Source of the DNA: Blasia pusilla | Lineage: Eukaryota; Marchantiophyta; Marchantiopsida; Blasiales | Assembly: GCA_050084515.1 (NCBI GenBank) | Contig: CM114272.1 | Span: forward strand, 58,032,001 to 58,096,000 | Length of the DNA stretch: 64,000 bases | Reading direction: 5' to 3' | In this document: one piece after another, positions 19,255-30,641 of the stretch | Numbering within the stretch: the stretch's first letter is position 1 | Layout: each line of letters starts with the position of its first letter | Translations under genes and position numbers: made by a program | Notes under the pieces: generated by a model | What the model was told of the DNA's origin: nothing | Databases searched by the model: none | What the model saw: the letters and a program-made list of their open reading frames with translations, nothing else

Positions 19255-20770
19255 CTATGGATCCAAATCTACGGCTGATCCACGCATCACAACTACGGCG
19301 GCCTCCATCTGGGCAACCCCGCTCATCCAACCAGGATCCTCCAGATCTCTAGGTGCTCCATATGATGTTGATGCCACGGATCCGACGTCGGGTAACCTCA
19401 ATGCCATAGCAGCAATCTGCTCATGTAGTTGATGTATCTGAGCAGCCATCCCAGCCTCACGTCCGGCGTCTCCCTCGGCGCATCTAGGTGGTGGTACTCT
19501 ACCGCCTCCACGGGCAGCTCCACCATCCTGTTGGGCAACTCCAGCTCCTCGTCCCCCAACAAGACCACCTATTGCACGATCTCTAGGCCCATCCGGACCC
19601 GCTACTCGCTCTGGTGCCCTCTCTGGCCCTCGGTCTGGACGTAACTCAGGATGTAAATTGAAACACTTGGCACGTGTATGACCATACCTTTGACAATAGT
19701 CACACTGATAACTTCGTGGTGCAGCACCATCTCCTCCTCCATGCTGAGGCACACGTCCATGACCGTGACGAGTGCAATCACGCTGATGATGGGCTCCACC
19801 ACATGACCAACAAGTAATAGTAGGTGGCTGCTGCTGAGTGGCATATGAAGGCGCAAGTCTCTGTGGCACGGCCTCCCGGTATCCTCCCTGAGCTCGTGGT
19901 GCCACAATCGGCCTATCTCAAAGTCCACGTTTGTGCACATGTGGTGCAGAAAATCGCGACTGCTCTCGCCCAGAACCCATGGTGGCTACGGTCTCCTTTG
20001 CCATGTTGCGCTCAATGTTCTTGGTAGTCCTTAAAAAATCTCTTAACGTAGGGGAGGTGTTCATAAGAAGCACCCCCTCCCGCACCCGTGTCCGCAGGGT
20101 CCGATCCAGCATCGCAAACCATAACTAGATAGCTTGAGCCTCTATCACCCCCTGAGTGACGTTGATCAACCGGTGCAAGCAAGTGTAAGCCTCTCGCAAA
20201 CTCTCACCCGAGCGCCTTTGGAAGTCTTGGATGCTCCGCAACTTCTCCGTCCGTACCTCCTAGTAGCTTGCCCTCAACTCAGCAAAGAACTCAACCACAG
20301 GGCTGAACCTGGGACGAACCCGACTAGACGGTGCAACTGCTCCGGTGCGAGTGACCCCTCCTAAAAAGTCACTAGTGGAAGAGGAAGTAGCCTCTCCTGA
20401 CTCCTCCTCCTCATCTGGGAACGGCTCCGTCCATGACACATAATGTGGGTCATAGTAGAGCCTTCACGCCTCGATCTCACGCGCATATCTCTAAGAGAAC
20501 TCATGGTAATTGTCCATGGGCGCCCCCTCTAAATGCTGAACATACTGTTCCATGCTGTAAACGGGTTAAACTCTCTAGAATTCTTGGCCCGCTGGGAGTT
20601 GCACCAACTCCTAAACTTTGCTATGAAATCGTGCAACTCAATCGTGCCTACTGCACTTGAAAACCTACGCGATTCTCTACCCTGGTCATCCATCTCGTAC
20701 GCCCAAGTGGTAGGACCACTCACAATGTATGGCGATGTGCTCACAAACTCCTCTACACCCTCCCCCTCGT
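19255..20770 (-). pseudogene. Gag with two zinc knuckles
   Basis: Minus strand. Frame breaks split it into pieces: 20744-20529 (HDFIAKFRSWCNSQRAKNSR), then a retrotransposon-gag type core near 20100-20280 (FQRRSGESLREAYTCLHRLI, NVTQGVIEAQAI, LDRTLRTRVREGVLL). In the frame 19905-19255 there are two cysteine clusters, CWSCGGAHHQRDC and CDYCQRYGHTRAKC. The second is a clean C-x2-C-x4-H-x4-C knuckle; the first is the same pattern with an extra-His variation. Gag packages element RNA and forms the particle. A Gly-rich region and a coiled-coil-like MAAQIHQLHEQIAAMALRL follow. Confidence 0.8.
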
Positions 20771-22506
20771 CTGACGATGACAGAGAAGGAGGTCGAGGTG
20801 ATCCCTCACGTGGAGACCCTCGGAACCTCGCGCCACTCTAGAGCTACTATCGGATTGACCACCTCCCCTCTTTAAGTCCCGAACGGACTCCGTGATGATC
20901 CTCGTGCCCCTCTCACCCGATCACTCTCAACCTCATGAGTAATCCTTCAATCACTCATCCCAAACATGCGGCACTCGATCTACACTCTCCCTCCCCGAGA
21001 CATGTAACGTGCGGCAACACGCGGCATGGTGCGGCAAATCGACCATGCTATCATCTCATCGACAACCTACCCTCAACTCCGGACATCCCACACAGGTCTA
21101 TGTCCTCTAAACCACACACATAAATGATGCTCTCAAGATCCAAATACCCAATATCCCCAAATAAACTACCCAAATCCCAGAATCTCTCACACGTGCAGGG
21201 TAAAGGACTAGAATGGGTAACCTGAACACATGTCGATGTCGCTCCTCAACAACTACAAATCTCGACCCCAACTCGGTCGTGGAAACAACTCCTCCAATCA
21301 GCAAGTCATACTCCTCCCGTACTAATGCTCCTCAAAACTCCTCGATAGACAGTGCAGTTCCACAGAATGGTGCGGCGTTACAGGCGGCATGGAACGGCTG
21401 CGAACGGCACGGCCCTAGATGGTGGGATGTAGCACTCAGCGGCATACCCTCCTCAATCAACAATAAACCCACACTCTGCTCAATAATGACAATGCGGCTC
21501 CACGATCGAGACGGTGCGGTGCGGCCACGAGCGGCACGGCGCGGCAATCGGCGGCGCGTTGCGCCTACGGGCGTCACAACACGGTACTCGATCGTTGTCG
21601 AGTGGCTACCAATCAAAACATAGCAGCGTGAAATCAAAACTCAAACACCATAATCGGAGGTCATCTACCATCACTGGTTGATGACAAAACTACGATGACG
21701 ATGGCGGCCAAAACAAAGTACGTGGTGGCGACGCGAGTCAGAGAATCAACGAACATCGTGGCAGACCCTCCACTCCGTAATGGCGGCAATGGCAACCAAA
21801 GGGTGGAAAACGGACGATGGACCGTTGATGGTGATGGTTGACCGTTGATGGTGACGACCGACCGGTGACGGTGACGATTATCCATTGACGGTGATGGTTG
21901 ATCGTCAACGTAGATGGTTGACCATCAACGACGGGCCTTTGACAGTGACGGCGGCTGGTTTAGGGTTTGAACACTTTAACCCTAAAAATCACCTAACAAT
22001 GGCAGTTTTGCAAGATTGACCATAACTTTTTGCTCGCAACTCCAAATTGCGCATTGTTTATTGCACAACGTGCACAACTTCATGATCTACAAGAATGTCA
22101 AATTTTTTTAGAATTGGACATTTGAGTAAAAACTGACAGGGACTGTCGTAAAGCCCAATGTCTCTTTCTCCTACACAAAATTTGGCAGCGCTTCCGCACT
22201 GATTTCTCCCAACGAAAATGTAAGACCTGTAAAAATACAAATCTACAAGCTACATAATGCTCCCAAGAGCACCGGCATGGGGCAAACTGCCCCCATACTC
22301 AATCCCTATCAAAAATTGGGCAGCGCTTCCGCGCGCCACTCTTCCACATGAAAAATCGGCAAATGCAAAGAACAATCAAAGCAGCCCTTGCTCCGGTGAG
22401 CATTCCCATGAGCCGCTGAACGGGGACCACCGTCCCCAACCTGCAAAAAGAGCGAGTGACCAGCGAGCTCCCCCATGAAGCTCTCTCACTCACTCATTCG
22501 CTTTTT
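20771..22506 (-). other. 5' leader of the gypsy element; no gene seen
   Basis: Upstream of Gag on the minus strand. 21360-21560 is rich in GCGGC-type words (GTGCGGC, GCGGCACGG repeated). 21815-21960 is a degenerate minisatellite. 22260-22505 is less repetitive. I find no clear 5' LTR or primer-binding site next to Gag. Confidence 0.45.
21815..21960. repeat. Degenerate minisatellite, GGTTGACCGTTGATGGTGAC type
   Basis: About six imperfect copies of a unit near 24 bases built from GGTTGACCGTTGATGGTGAC. It lies in the leader of the gypsy element. Confidence 0.7.
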
Positions 22507-23018
22507 GTAAAATAAGATCCAATCTCTCTCTACACCATCTCACACCATAGCTCTCAAAGGTGTGCACTCTCTCTCATGTCAAACCAAACCCACTCTCCTA
22601 ATGAGAGGCTTGGGTTACACTCACAAGGCAAGGGACCATAGCTCCGCCGCCTCATGCCAAGAGGTTCAACAAAGAAAGAATAAGTTCTCAAGCTCTCTCT
22701 CCTTGAGGTATACCCCTCCCCTCTCCCAAGCTCTCTCCATGGTAACCTATTCTCCCAAGTCACCTCCTTGGCTCTTGACCTAATGTAGGAGGTCAAGGGC
22801 CACTTACCAAAAATATAAAGTCGATCATATATTCAAAATAGTACTTACCTCAAATAGTAAGTTTCTCAATATGACTCCAAATGAGCCAAAACGAAGGGGA
22901 AACCTACTCTCTCAGGTTTCTCGGGGCCTCAACAGGTCATCCTCGACCTCCTCGGCCTGTCCTCCACTACTCGTATAGACGCTCTGCTAGATCCCATTGA
23001 TCTATCCTAAGAGTCGTG
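22507..23018 (-). repeat. Repeat block B, right copy
   Basis: Highly similar to 10984-11460 over its whole length. To its right, minus strand TTTGAGAGGGGGGAAG gives another purine tract, so this copy could itself be the start of an LTR. Confidence 0.75.
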
Positions 23019-23811
23019 AAAAATTCTCCTCTCAACTTCCCCCCTCTCAAACTAGCCACACACTCGTTGACATCCCCTATTGTGACTTGCTAGGAGGTGA
23101 GTAAGTTAATAAGAAGGGGATATCCCTCTTAGGGCCGGGTCCCATGGGCGGCTTCTTGGGGTCGCTTGCGATGCCAGGAAGCCGCCTTCTGGTTGGAATG
23201 GCTTTCTAGCGGCAGCTTTCCAGCCGGTTCTTTCCGGTACACCTTAGAAACTAAAAGGGGCAGAACAAACTAAAACGGGAGAACCGAACTTTTTTTGAAT
23301 TTGTACAAGTGCCTAGGGGTTCGGAAGTGCGCCATGACATAATTCTTTTCTTGCGCCCAAGAAATTTGGACGCAAGAAAACCAATGACTCTTGCACAAAT
23401 CCCCGACCCCGACCATTTCAAAAAATTATCGACCGTCGGATGGAGATCCGCTTTCGCAACTGCCAACGTCTAGCATGGTACTTGGCCCTTACTCTAATGG
23501 AGACGTCCTTAGGTTAGGGAATACCCCCCTTTGGAATCGATTCCCTCCGTGGATTGCCCTTTTTGAATGGCAAAACTCAACAGAGTGAAAGATTCCATCC
23601 TTAGGGTCCGGTTCCTTGCCATTGCCACCCACTGGTATGTAGGATTCCACTTCTGTTGGTCATTGCAAGCAGCGCACTTGAAGAATTGAGGCTCTGCTGA
23701 TTTTTGTGATTTCAGTGGCGGCTGTATCATTAGGCGGTTTTTCGCTCAAGGCAAGGGATGCGCTGTTCGACGCCGGATAGGAGTTTGACTTGATTCTTGA
23801 GCGCGCTCGCA
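23019..23811. other. Upstream region of the bL35 gene
   Basis: No gene. GGCGGCTTCTTGG (23147-23159) pairs with CCAGGAAGCCGCC (23174-23186), a hairpin with one mismatch. The stretch up to 23811 probably includes the promoter and 5' UTR of the ribosomal gene, but I see no definite TATA box. Confidence 0.4.
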
Positions 23812-26078
23812 ATGGCTCTGCGAGTGCTTCTCCGAAACAGCGCCTCGAGAGCTTGGTTTTCAGGAGCTGCGGGGTGCCTATCTCCGTGGCGCCAATCGGA
23901 CTTTACGCATTCATCTTCTCCGTTGGAATCGATTCAATCCACCTCAGCTTGTTCGGGTGCTGAGTTTCTCCGATTTTCCTCCATTTTTTCTCCCAGATCA
24001 CTGCCATCCGCTTCTGATCTTTGGAGGGTTGCGCCTCGCTCGCCGGCGTCCCTCGTTGCGCCTCTCTCTGTTCAGTCGTCTTCTCATGGACAACTTTGTC
24101 CTCTGGCCGCGCGCATCTTTGCGGATCCAAGCCTCGGGAGAGAACGCCGCGGTATGCAGCAGCTCGGTGCAGATTCGTTGATGTCTTCCGCTTCGGTTGG
24201 CTCCTTCATCCTTCCTTCATCTATCTACTCAATTTTAATTGATACCATACCAGAGAAATTGGAGTAGTGCCAGTTGAAGGTAGAGAGATCGGAAGTGATT
24301 GAATGAACAGCGGCAGGTATCCCCCTTCACCGATCAGACGCATGTCACGAATACTCATAGTCCACACTCCCTGGACGGTAATTATGGCTCGTCGTGACAC
24401 GAGAGGATCGTTCGACTTGCAATGAGTTCACATTAGGTCATATTTATGAATCTCCAGTGTGTTGAAGGTTTAGGTTTTCGCAACAGACTATTTCTTCTAG
24501 GTCGAAACCACACCCTTTTCTACACTGTAGGTAAGAGTTTAGCGAGAAGCTATGTCTGGTGGTGAAAAGTAATGACTGGATGTACAATGAGAAGAGTATG
24601 ATTGAGATTTCTCACTATCTGGAAGAAAGGAATTCTGTCCATGAAGTAAAATTGTTGGTGAGGATTCGGTGTGCCTGCTAATTGTCCGTTGGTACCTACC
24701 TGAGTGTTGTGACTATCAGATTGGTGGACTGTGGAAAATATCTCCAAAATGCGCGGATAGTTGCAATCTGTCATTCGATGTTTTTTTAGAATTCAACGTT
24801 AAGTGATTAACTCCCAATTGTCTCTTGCAGATGCAGCAGAGGCGTGGTCTTTCAAAATTGAAGAAATACAAGATTAAGGCCTACTCGTCAGTATTCTAGC
24901 AGTCTGGGTAGTCCATGGTGGAAAAGATTGCAGTGTTGAGTAAACTGAATTGCTGCATGCAGCTTACCTCTTGGGTCATGTGAACGAAACCAGGCTGCTC
25001 ATGCGTTGGATCTAGAGAAGCTGCTAGATTTGAAGTGGGTGACACTGGCGAAACTCAGATGTTAGGAGACAACAAATGGTCACAGTGTGCATGTAGTTCT
25101 CAACTTGCGTCCTCGTATTTCTAGGTCTTACAAGGAGAGATTCAAGGCTATGGCAGATGGGACCTTCAAGCGTTGGAGATCAGGGAAGCGCCATAATGCA
25201 CACTCTAAGGTAAGGCGGTGAATTTTTTTGTGTTTTAGACCTCTGTTATCCTGAATCAGCAGAGTTCCTGAAATCAGTGTGGCTGGGAGTAGTCAACTTT
25301 CATTTGTTCCCTCTTCTGAAATTTTATGGTTTTCTGAAGGCACTCCGAGATTTGCTAGCATTTAGTATGTAAGATCCTTGTAGAACAATCCTAGATGCAT
25401 ACCAAAAGAGTGGCTTCAAGAAGAAAAAGAGAGGAAAACAACCACAAAGACATCAATCAGAGCTAAAGATCGACTGCTATGATTCACAGTTAGGAAGAAG
25501 GGAGATAAATAGCGACTCGAGAGTTACGATATTTACTGTATGAAGTCTATTCTTACAAGATTTGAAGTAATAGCTAGAACTAAGCAGCCAAACACAAGCA
25601 AGTTTGGTTGATTGTCTGGTAAAAAATGACACTCGTGCCATGTTCGAGGACTGATTATCTTGTCGAAATGTTTGGACATCTCTTTCCAATTTTTTTCCGC
25701 TGCTCCTGGAGATGTCTTCAATTTGTACTTTTCCATCAGATGGAAGTCGGGTAGTGGCTATGGGTGCACAGTGCCTGCATAAGAGAAAGTAGGCTTGCAT
25801 TCAGGCCTTTGGAGTAGTTGACTCCCATAGACATGGCAATGATGTGTTGGTTGGTTGACGAAGTTGAGATTGTCTACCATGTTAGTTGAGAGTCTTTTGG
25901 AAACCACAATTTTTAGGGACAATTTCTGTGTACGAGATCTCACAACTCAAACATTGATGGATGTGATCTGTGGAATTCGTTGGTGCAGACACAAAAGCAG
26001 AGACGACAACTCAGGAAGCCATCCATTGCCCCTTTAGCCCTGGCGAAGGTCATGAAGAAGTTGAACTTCATGGGGTGA
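23812..26078 (+). CDS. Organellar (probably mitochondrial) ribosomal protein bL35
   Basis: bL35 is a small basic protein of the large ribosomal subunit. Exons 2-4 are secure: 24831-24886 (MQQRRGLSKLKKYKIKAYS), 25125-25209 (YKERFKAMADGTFKRW, then GKRHNAHSK) and 25989-26078 (QKQRRQLRKPSIAPLALAKV, ending KKLNFMG). All junctions are GT-AG and in phase. The K-Y-S-YK-RF---DG---RW--GKRHNAH block is the family signature. Exon 1 is uncertain: the ATG at 23812 opens MALRVLLRNSASRAWFSGA, an Arg/Ser/Ala-rich, acid-poor start typical of a mitochondrial presequence, but the best donor in that exon (G|GTATGC near 24153) gives the wrong phase for exon 2. A short alternative start at about 24087 (MDNFVLWPRASLRIQ) would be in phase. 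An extra intron or another donor may solve this. Confidence 0.8.
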
Positions 26079-26090
26079 ACACATACACCG

Positions 26091-26202
26091 GAGAGAAGCA
26101 TTGTCTTGACGGACCACACATAGTTTGATCAGGTCTGACTGCAAAGGAGAGAAGCATTGTCTTGACGGTCTGCACATAGTTTGAGTAGGTCTGACTGCAG
26201 AG
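26091..26202. repeat. 56-bp tandem duplication after the bL35 stop
   Basis: GAGAGAAGCATTGTCTTGAC with the following CACATAGTTTGA--AGGTCTGACTGCA occurs at 26091-26146 and 26147-26202 with few changes. It begins 13 bases after the stop codon, so it probably lies in the 3' UTR. Confidence 0.75.
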
Positions 26203-28475
26203 GGGAAATCTTGAGCAGCCATCGCAGATCGGCTACTTTTCATCTTTTCTTGCCCTTATTGTGGCCCATGTGATCTGCAAAGAGCTGGCTGTGCACTATC
26301 CAAGTCGTGTACCGATGTCACTTGATGAGTGTTACTCAAAATTATTCAGTTATCAGCCGTGTGGATATGTCATCAATAGTTGCTTCCAACTTGGAATTTA
26401 TCGTGTGCAATCCTAATATGGCGGTGGCAGAATCCCATATGAAGAGTCTTGTGTTAGAATGACCTGTTTTTAGGCATTTGGTAAGGGAGTAGCATGGCAT
26501 TTGCGTTCTTTCCTACCAATGAGAATTCTGACTACCAATAAATTTTGGTGCAACTTGCGGGCAGCACGTTTCAGACTATTCTTCCGTCTTAAATGGATTT
26601 ACTTCGGGTCTCGTACTTCTATCCTGATAGAAATCACTGAGGGCAGAGACCCACGATTAGCCGCCCGCAGACTACTGGTTTAATTCGACGTGACTTAGAT
26701 ATCAGTAACCAATATTTTCCGTACACTTTCAATTGATCCTCGAATTTCATCGGCGAGCTTTTCACTTCACTCGGAATTGACACTCGATTTGCATTGGCGA
26801 GCAGTTCTCCCCTTAATATAGTGGTTCTCATCTGGCTTGACCCTCCTCTAAACTAGCAAATTGCCAGTCCCTCTTCCGCTTGATTACACTCGAGTACCTC
26901 CTCCCGCGCTTCAACCCCCTGTAATAGAACCCCCATTTCAACTCCCACTTGCTTTGCGCGTTGAATGATTCCGAGCGCCTACAAATCTAATGTGGCAAGT
27001 CCGGGTTTACATCACCCGAAAGAAATCACATTACAGAGAGAAGTTCTTAGACTTAAACCAGCAAGGCGGGTGACACTTCTGACAGTCTTCCTTATCAATT
27101 AGCGATCGGCACCTGCCTCCAACTCCTCCAGAGACCAGCTTGTTCTGGTGAGAAGTTGACATCGGGGTGAATGTATCCAATCCACTACTTACCCAGTGCC
27201 TCGTAACAGACTTCGCTTTAACTCGTTCCACACCCCAATTTCTTCCTGATGGTGGAGGATAAAGTTGTCTCGAAATGTTCGCATGTAGAACAGCAAACAT
27301 CAATGAAACTTTGTTTGTCTTGTGGTCAGAGGTAACCTGTATTGTAAGACCCTGAATTCTATGAGTCTTGGTAGGGATCTTCCCCACTCGAGGTATTTTA
27401 CTAAAATCCATGTTTGCGCCAGTTTTGTGTTTGCTCCACGGACTCCAAATACATTCCCCTGTTTAGTTGAAAACAAGTTAGTGTCCCAGCTGATAAATAG
27501 TTTGGAACACATCAATAAGAATATCCTTAGTCGCATGCCCAGCCACTCTCAATATTTTGGAAGTTGAGGACTTAGTGAAGTTCACTTGTTATTACGGGGT
27601 TGTAGAGGGTTTGAAACTATCATCTTTGAAATCCTCAGCAACCTGACATTTACCATTTTCAACCAATAGAAAAGTTTGCATTTTGAAGTAGGCATTTTCG
27701 CGACCCCTTACTTTCGCATTAGCTTGGTCAAAAAATGATGGGTAAATTTAATCTATGTTCGTCATTGACAAATTTATCGCACGAATAAAAAAAATTCGAA
27801 ACCAACCTAAGACGTTCTTAGCTCGGACCGAGGCACGTGACAAGCGCATTTGAACCGTCAAACCAACGTAATGCATGGCTTACTTTTTACGTGCGTTTTC
27901 ACCTTCTCTCTCAAGGAAATCGTCTGAATTTCCACTGTCGAAGCTTTAGTGCGTGTAAAAGGAGAGGCTCCAAGACAACTTGCGAACTGCTAATTACCAA
28001 TAATAAGTTCCACTCCACATGAGCGTCGGGAAATACTAACCAAGCTTGTGGCGATGAGGACCGAGCAACCAGTAAATCACAATTCTGGAAATTTGGTGAT
28101 CCCCTGTCACCTGTCACCTTTTATTTTGCTTCCACAGTGTTTCCACACCTTCTTCGTCGGCGAAAGGTGCTTTCCCGCTTTCATGTTCTTCGTCGAACGC
28201 ACAAGAAAACTTCGGATCACTGAAGCCATCGACAAAATTTCCACCAAAGACGAATGACGCTGTGGGAAATGAGGACGTCCCTAGATGGGAGCGATTAATA
28301 TTTGAAGAGATAAGAATAGGCACAACGAATCCTTCAGGGTTATGAATTGAAAAACTCCTCAGGGCATACGCGAATTGAATTCGTATCCTTGAGGCAATGA
28401 AGCGTGAATAATGACCTCAAGCTTCTGAAGATTAGTCTATTGGACCTCACACTGTACAGCAAGAGATACAATTTA
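26203..28475. other. Intergenic DNA between bL35 and the oxidoreductase-like gene
   Basis: Short frames only, none with a recognisable domain or good coding context. The left part holds the bL35 3' end; the right part (28260-28475) is the probable 3' flank of the minus-strand gene. Confidence 0.45.
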
Positions 28476-29138
28476 TCAGGATGACCCCAGAGACTCCCTT
28501 AGTTTCTTGTATTCCGCAAGCTCTTCCCAGTATAGATCCCAAATACACGTTGTACAACCGCTGCCACAACAATCACCCGGAAGAGGCTTCTCAGGAGGCG
28601 GTCCAATCTTGTCTTCAATGTCCTTCTCTTTCTGCTCATCTATCTTCTTCTGATTTTCGTCACTTTCCGATTTCTCTCCTGTCTTGGCCATCTCCTTCTC
28701 GTTGTGCTTCTCTCCATCTTTGTCCATCGTCAAGACGCTTGCTATATCCGCAGTCTGGGAGTTTCCAGCTTCCAACCAAACATGATCCGAAAGAAACTGC
28801 ACTAATCCGGGGTTGTAATTCGTGCAGCAATTTGGAGATCCAAAATGCGTCGATTTCTCCAAAACACTCAGGCAAGAACTGCAGCCATCCGCCAAGACAG
28901 AAACTCCACTCCCTGCCCAGGAATTCCGACGAGAACCTGAAGAGTGGCAAGTTTCCAACAGAGAACTTCGGCAGACAGCAAGGTTCTGGAGAACAACCAA
29001 ACTCCGCAAACAAATCTTACAATTCAAACTTCCAGAGCGCATAAAGATCTGGAGAGCGACAAAATCAGCAGAAATCGTACTTCGCAAACAGATTTGAGGT
29101 TTCAAAGCTCCGAAGAACTTCAAGAAAGCCGTGGGCAT
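28476..29138 (-). CDS. Oxidoreductase-like domain protein (OXLD1 type)
   Basis: Intact 220-residue frame, ATG at 29138, TGA at the left end, no intron needed. The C-terminus reads PPPEKPLPGDCCGSGCTTC and IWDLYWEELAEYKKL (from about residue 180), which is the oxidoreductase-like domain PF09791: Pro-rich lead, CC-SGC--CVWD-Y cysteine cluster, amphipathic end. The family includes human OXLD1; its biochemical role is not settled. Before the domain is a highly charged Lys/Glu stretch (about 140-178: KEMAKTGEKSESDENQKK). The N-terminus (MPTAFLKFFGALKPQICLRS) is basic and lacks acids, so organelle targeting is likely. The middle is Cys- and Ser-rich. It is divergently placed with respect to bL35 across 2.4 kb. 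Confidence 0.8.
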   Translation of the reverse strand: MPTAFLKFFGALKPQICLRSTISADFVALQIFMRSGSLNCKICLRSLVVLQNLAVCRSSLLETCHSSGSRRNSWAGSGVSVLADGCSSCLSVLEKSTHFGSPNCCTNYNPGLVQFLSDHVWLEAGNSQTADIASVLTMDKDGEKHNEKEMAKTGEKSESDENQKKIDEQKEKDIEDKIGPPPEKPLPGDCCGSGCTTCIWDLYWEELAEYKKLRESLGSS

Positions 29139-30432
29139 ACTCGCGGTGCGTCTGGAGGTTCAGGGGGCCACCGCTCATTCAAGACCGCACGAGCGACATA
29201 CACCACTACTCCCACTGCCGCACTCACGATCTTACCACTGCAATGGAACGTGCCGAAAAGCCGCTGAGAGGGATTCGACGATTCCTTCGTCGCACCCGAA
29301 CTTCCCCTCTTCCTTCGTTTCAATTGGCGTCCTGCACTCCCTATCTGCTCGCTCTGCAAGAAAAGGCGAAGATGCACTTCGATAAAAACGAGTGATGGAA
29401 AACCCATCGGAAGTACAAAAGAGGGGGACTCAAAGAGTCAAAACCTGAAGGCCACAACAGGACCAGAAAAGGAAGAAGGGGGCATTCAGTGCAAGACTTC
29501 GATTCCACTGGTCATTAAGTGGCGTGTCCTGTCCATGGGACGGCGACGGCCCCTCGGTGACACGCTGCCGTGGAGGATTCGACGGCGCGTTTTAAGCTCA
29601 TTCATGGCGGGCCTTTAATAAACATCCACTTTAATAGAGTGGATTATAATAAAGTTATTATAAACAAAGAAAAGTAATAACAGGAGTAAATTAATAATAA
29701 TGGAAAGAGAAAATGGTAACCCTAAACACAGATACCAGTTTGACGAAACAACTTTGACAAGAAAAGTAATGGTTGGTCATACGTGAACGGCGACCCCCCG
29801 CACGACGTATTAATGACAAGGCTTGTGCAAGTTATAAAGCCGCATTGCCGAAAATAAATATTAATTATAGAGAGAGAAGGACCGCGGGAAGGGGCAATTT
29901 GATGATCCTCGAGGAAGTGATAAGCACATATTTTCAAGAAAGTATCAAAAGACATATGTGAATGACCTAATACTTCCATTGCAAAGGAATAAATCCATCA
30001 GTTGCATGTCTTACAGCATAACTTGACTCCTTGATTCCTGTTGCTTCGACTCCCAAACCTTGAGCGGCTCGACACACCAGGTCAGAACGTGTTGGATTAG
30101 CAACACCCACCTCACCTAGTATTCGGAATCCAGCTCGAGACATAACAAGATCAACTCTTGGATGAGAGTTTGCTTGTGTAGTTGAAGGTAAGACATGGAG
30201 GTGCTATTGCCCAACGGTGTATCTAGCAATACGAGCCACCGATGCTACCGCCTCCTTTGATGACATCATGTGTGGCTATTCGTTCTCCACCATGTGCACA
30301 TTGGAGAATATGGATACCCTTTGCATCAATCAGATCCTCGCATCCACAATTTGGCACACCTTACAGAGAAGGATGGAGAAGTCCAAGGCGTAACCGCAAA
30401 GTTATCAAGAAAATACTTTGAGGAAGACAAAA
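29139..30432. other. Intergenic DNA; promoter side of the oxidoreductase-like gene
   Basis: 29139-29600 is GC-richer and probably holds the promoter and 5' UTR of the minus-strand gene. The rest is AT-rich with no supported frame. Confidence 0.4.
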
Positions 30433-30641
30433 TCTATATTATTATTAGAGAGTGCCCTTATAGAGGGTGCCACGCCTCCTGGTGACACCTATCTTTTTGG
30501 GCCTATAGTTACTTGACACGGGTCGCATTCTCCCTCTCAATTTTGAATGGTGTCCTACCTACTTAAGAATTATTTGTCGTTATAAGAGGACGGCTAGGGT
30601 TCAGATGCCTTGCACCCGGGTTGTGCACTTGCATGAACTAG
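30433..30641 (+). mobile_element. Short non-autonomous Helitron, probable
   Basis: Starts exactly TCTATATTATTATTAGAGAG after an A, the best-preserved left end of this family in the window. CTAG before T at 30638 gives 209 bp, the family length. The 3' hairpin (GCACCCGGGTTGTGC) is weaker and its spacing to CTAG is longer than in the copy at 498. Confidence 0.55.

Larger units (their letters stand above)
10871..23018 (-). mobile_element. Degenerate Ty3/gypsy element with DNA methyltransferase and PHD finger
   Basis: Read on the minus strand from right to left this is one element: leader and Gag (about 22.5-20.1 kb), zinc knuckles (19.9-19.6 kb), aspartic protease (18.7-18.4 kb), cytosine-5 DNA methyltransferase (18.1-16.8 kb), reverse transcriptase (14.9-14.0 kb), RNase H (14.0-13.3 kb), integrase (13.2-12.3 kb), GPY/F-like module and PHD finger (12.2-11.78 kb), polypurine tract and LTR (11.6 kb). 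RT before integrase places it in Ty3/gypsy. A methyltransferase between protease and RT is not part of the standard gypsy plan, and a PHD finger stands where chromoviruses carry a chromodomain. Every domain has stops or frameshifts and a related fragment is inserted in reverse at 14983-16781. LTR limits are uncertain: block B occurs at both ends, and block A occurs twice at the left end. Confidence 0.8.
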
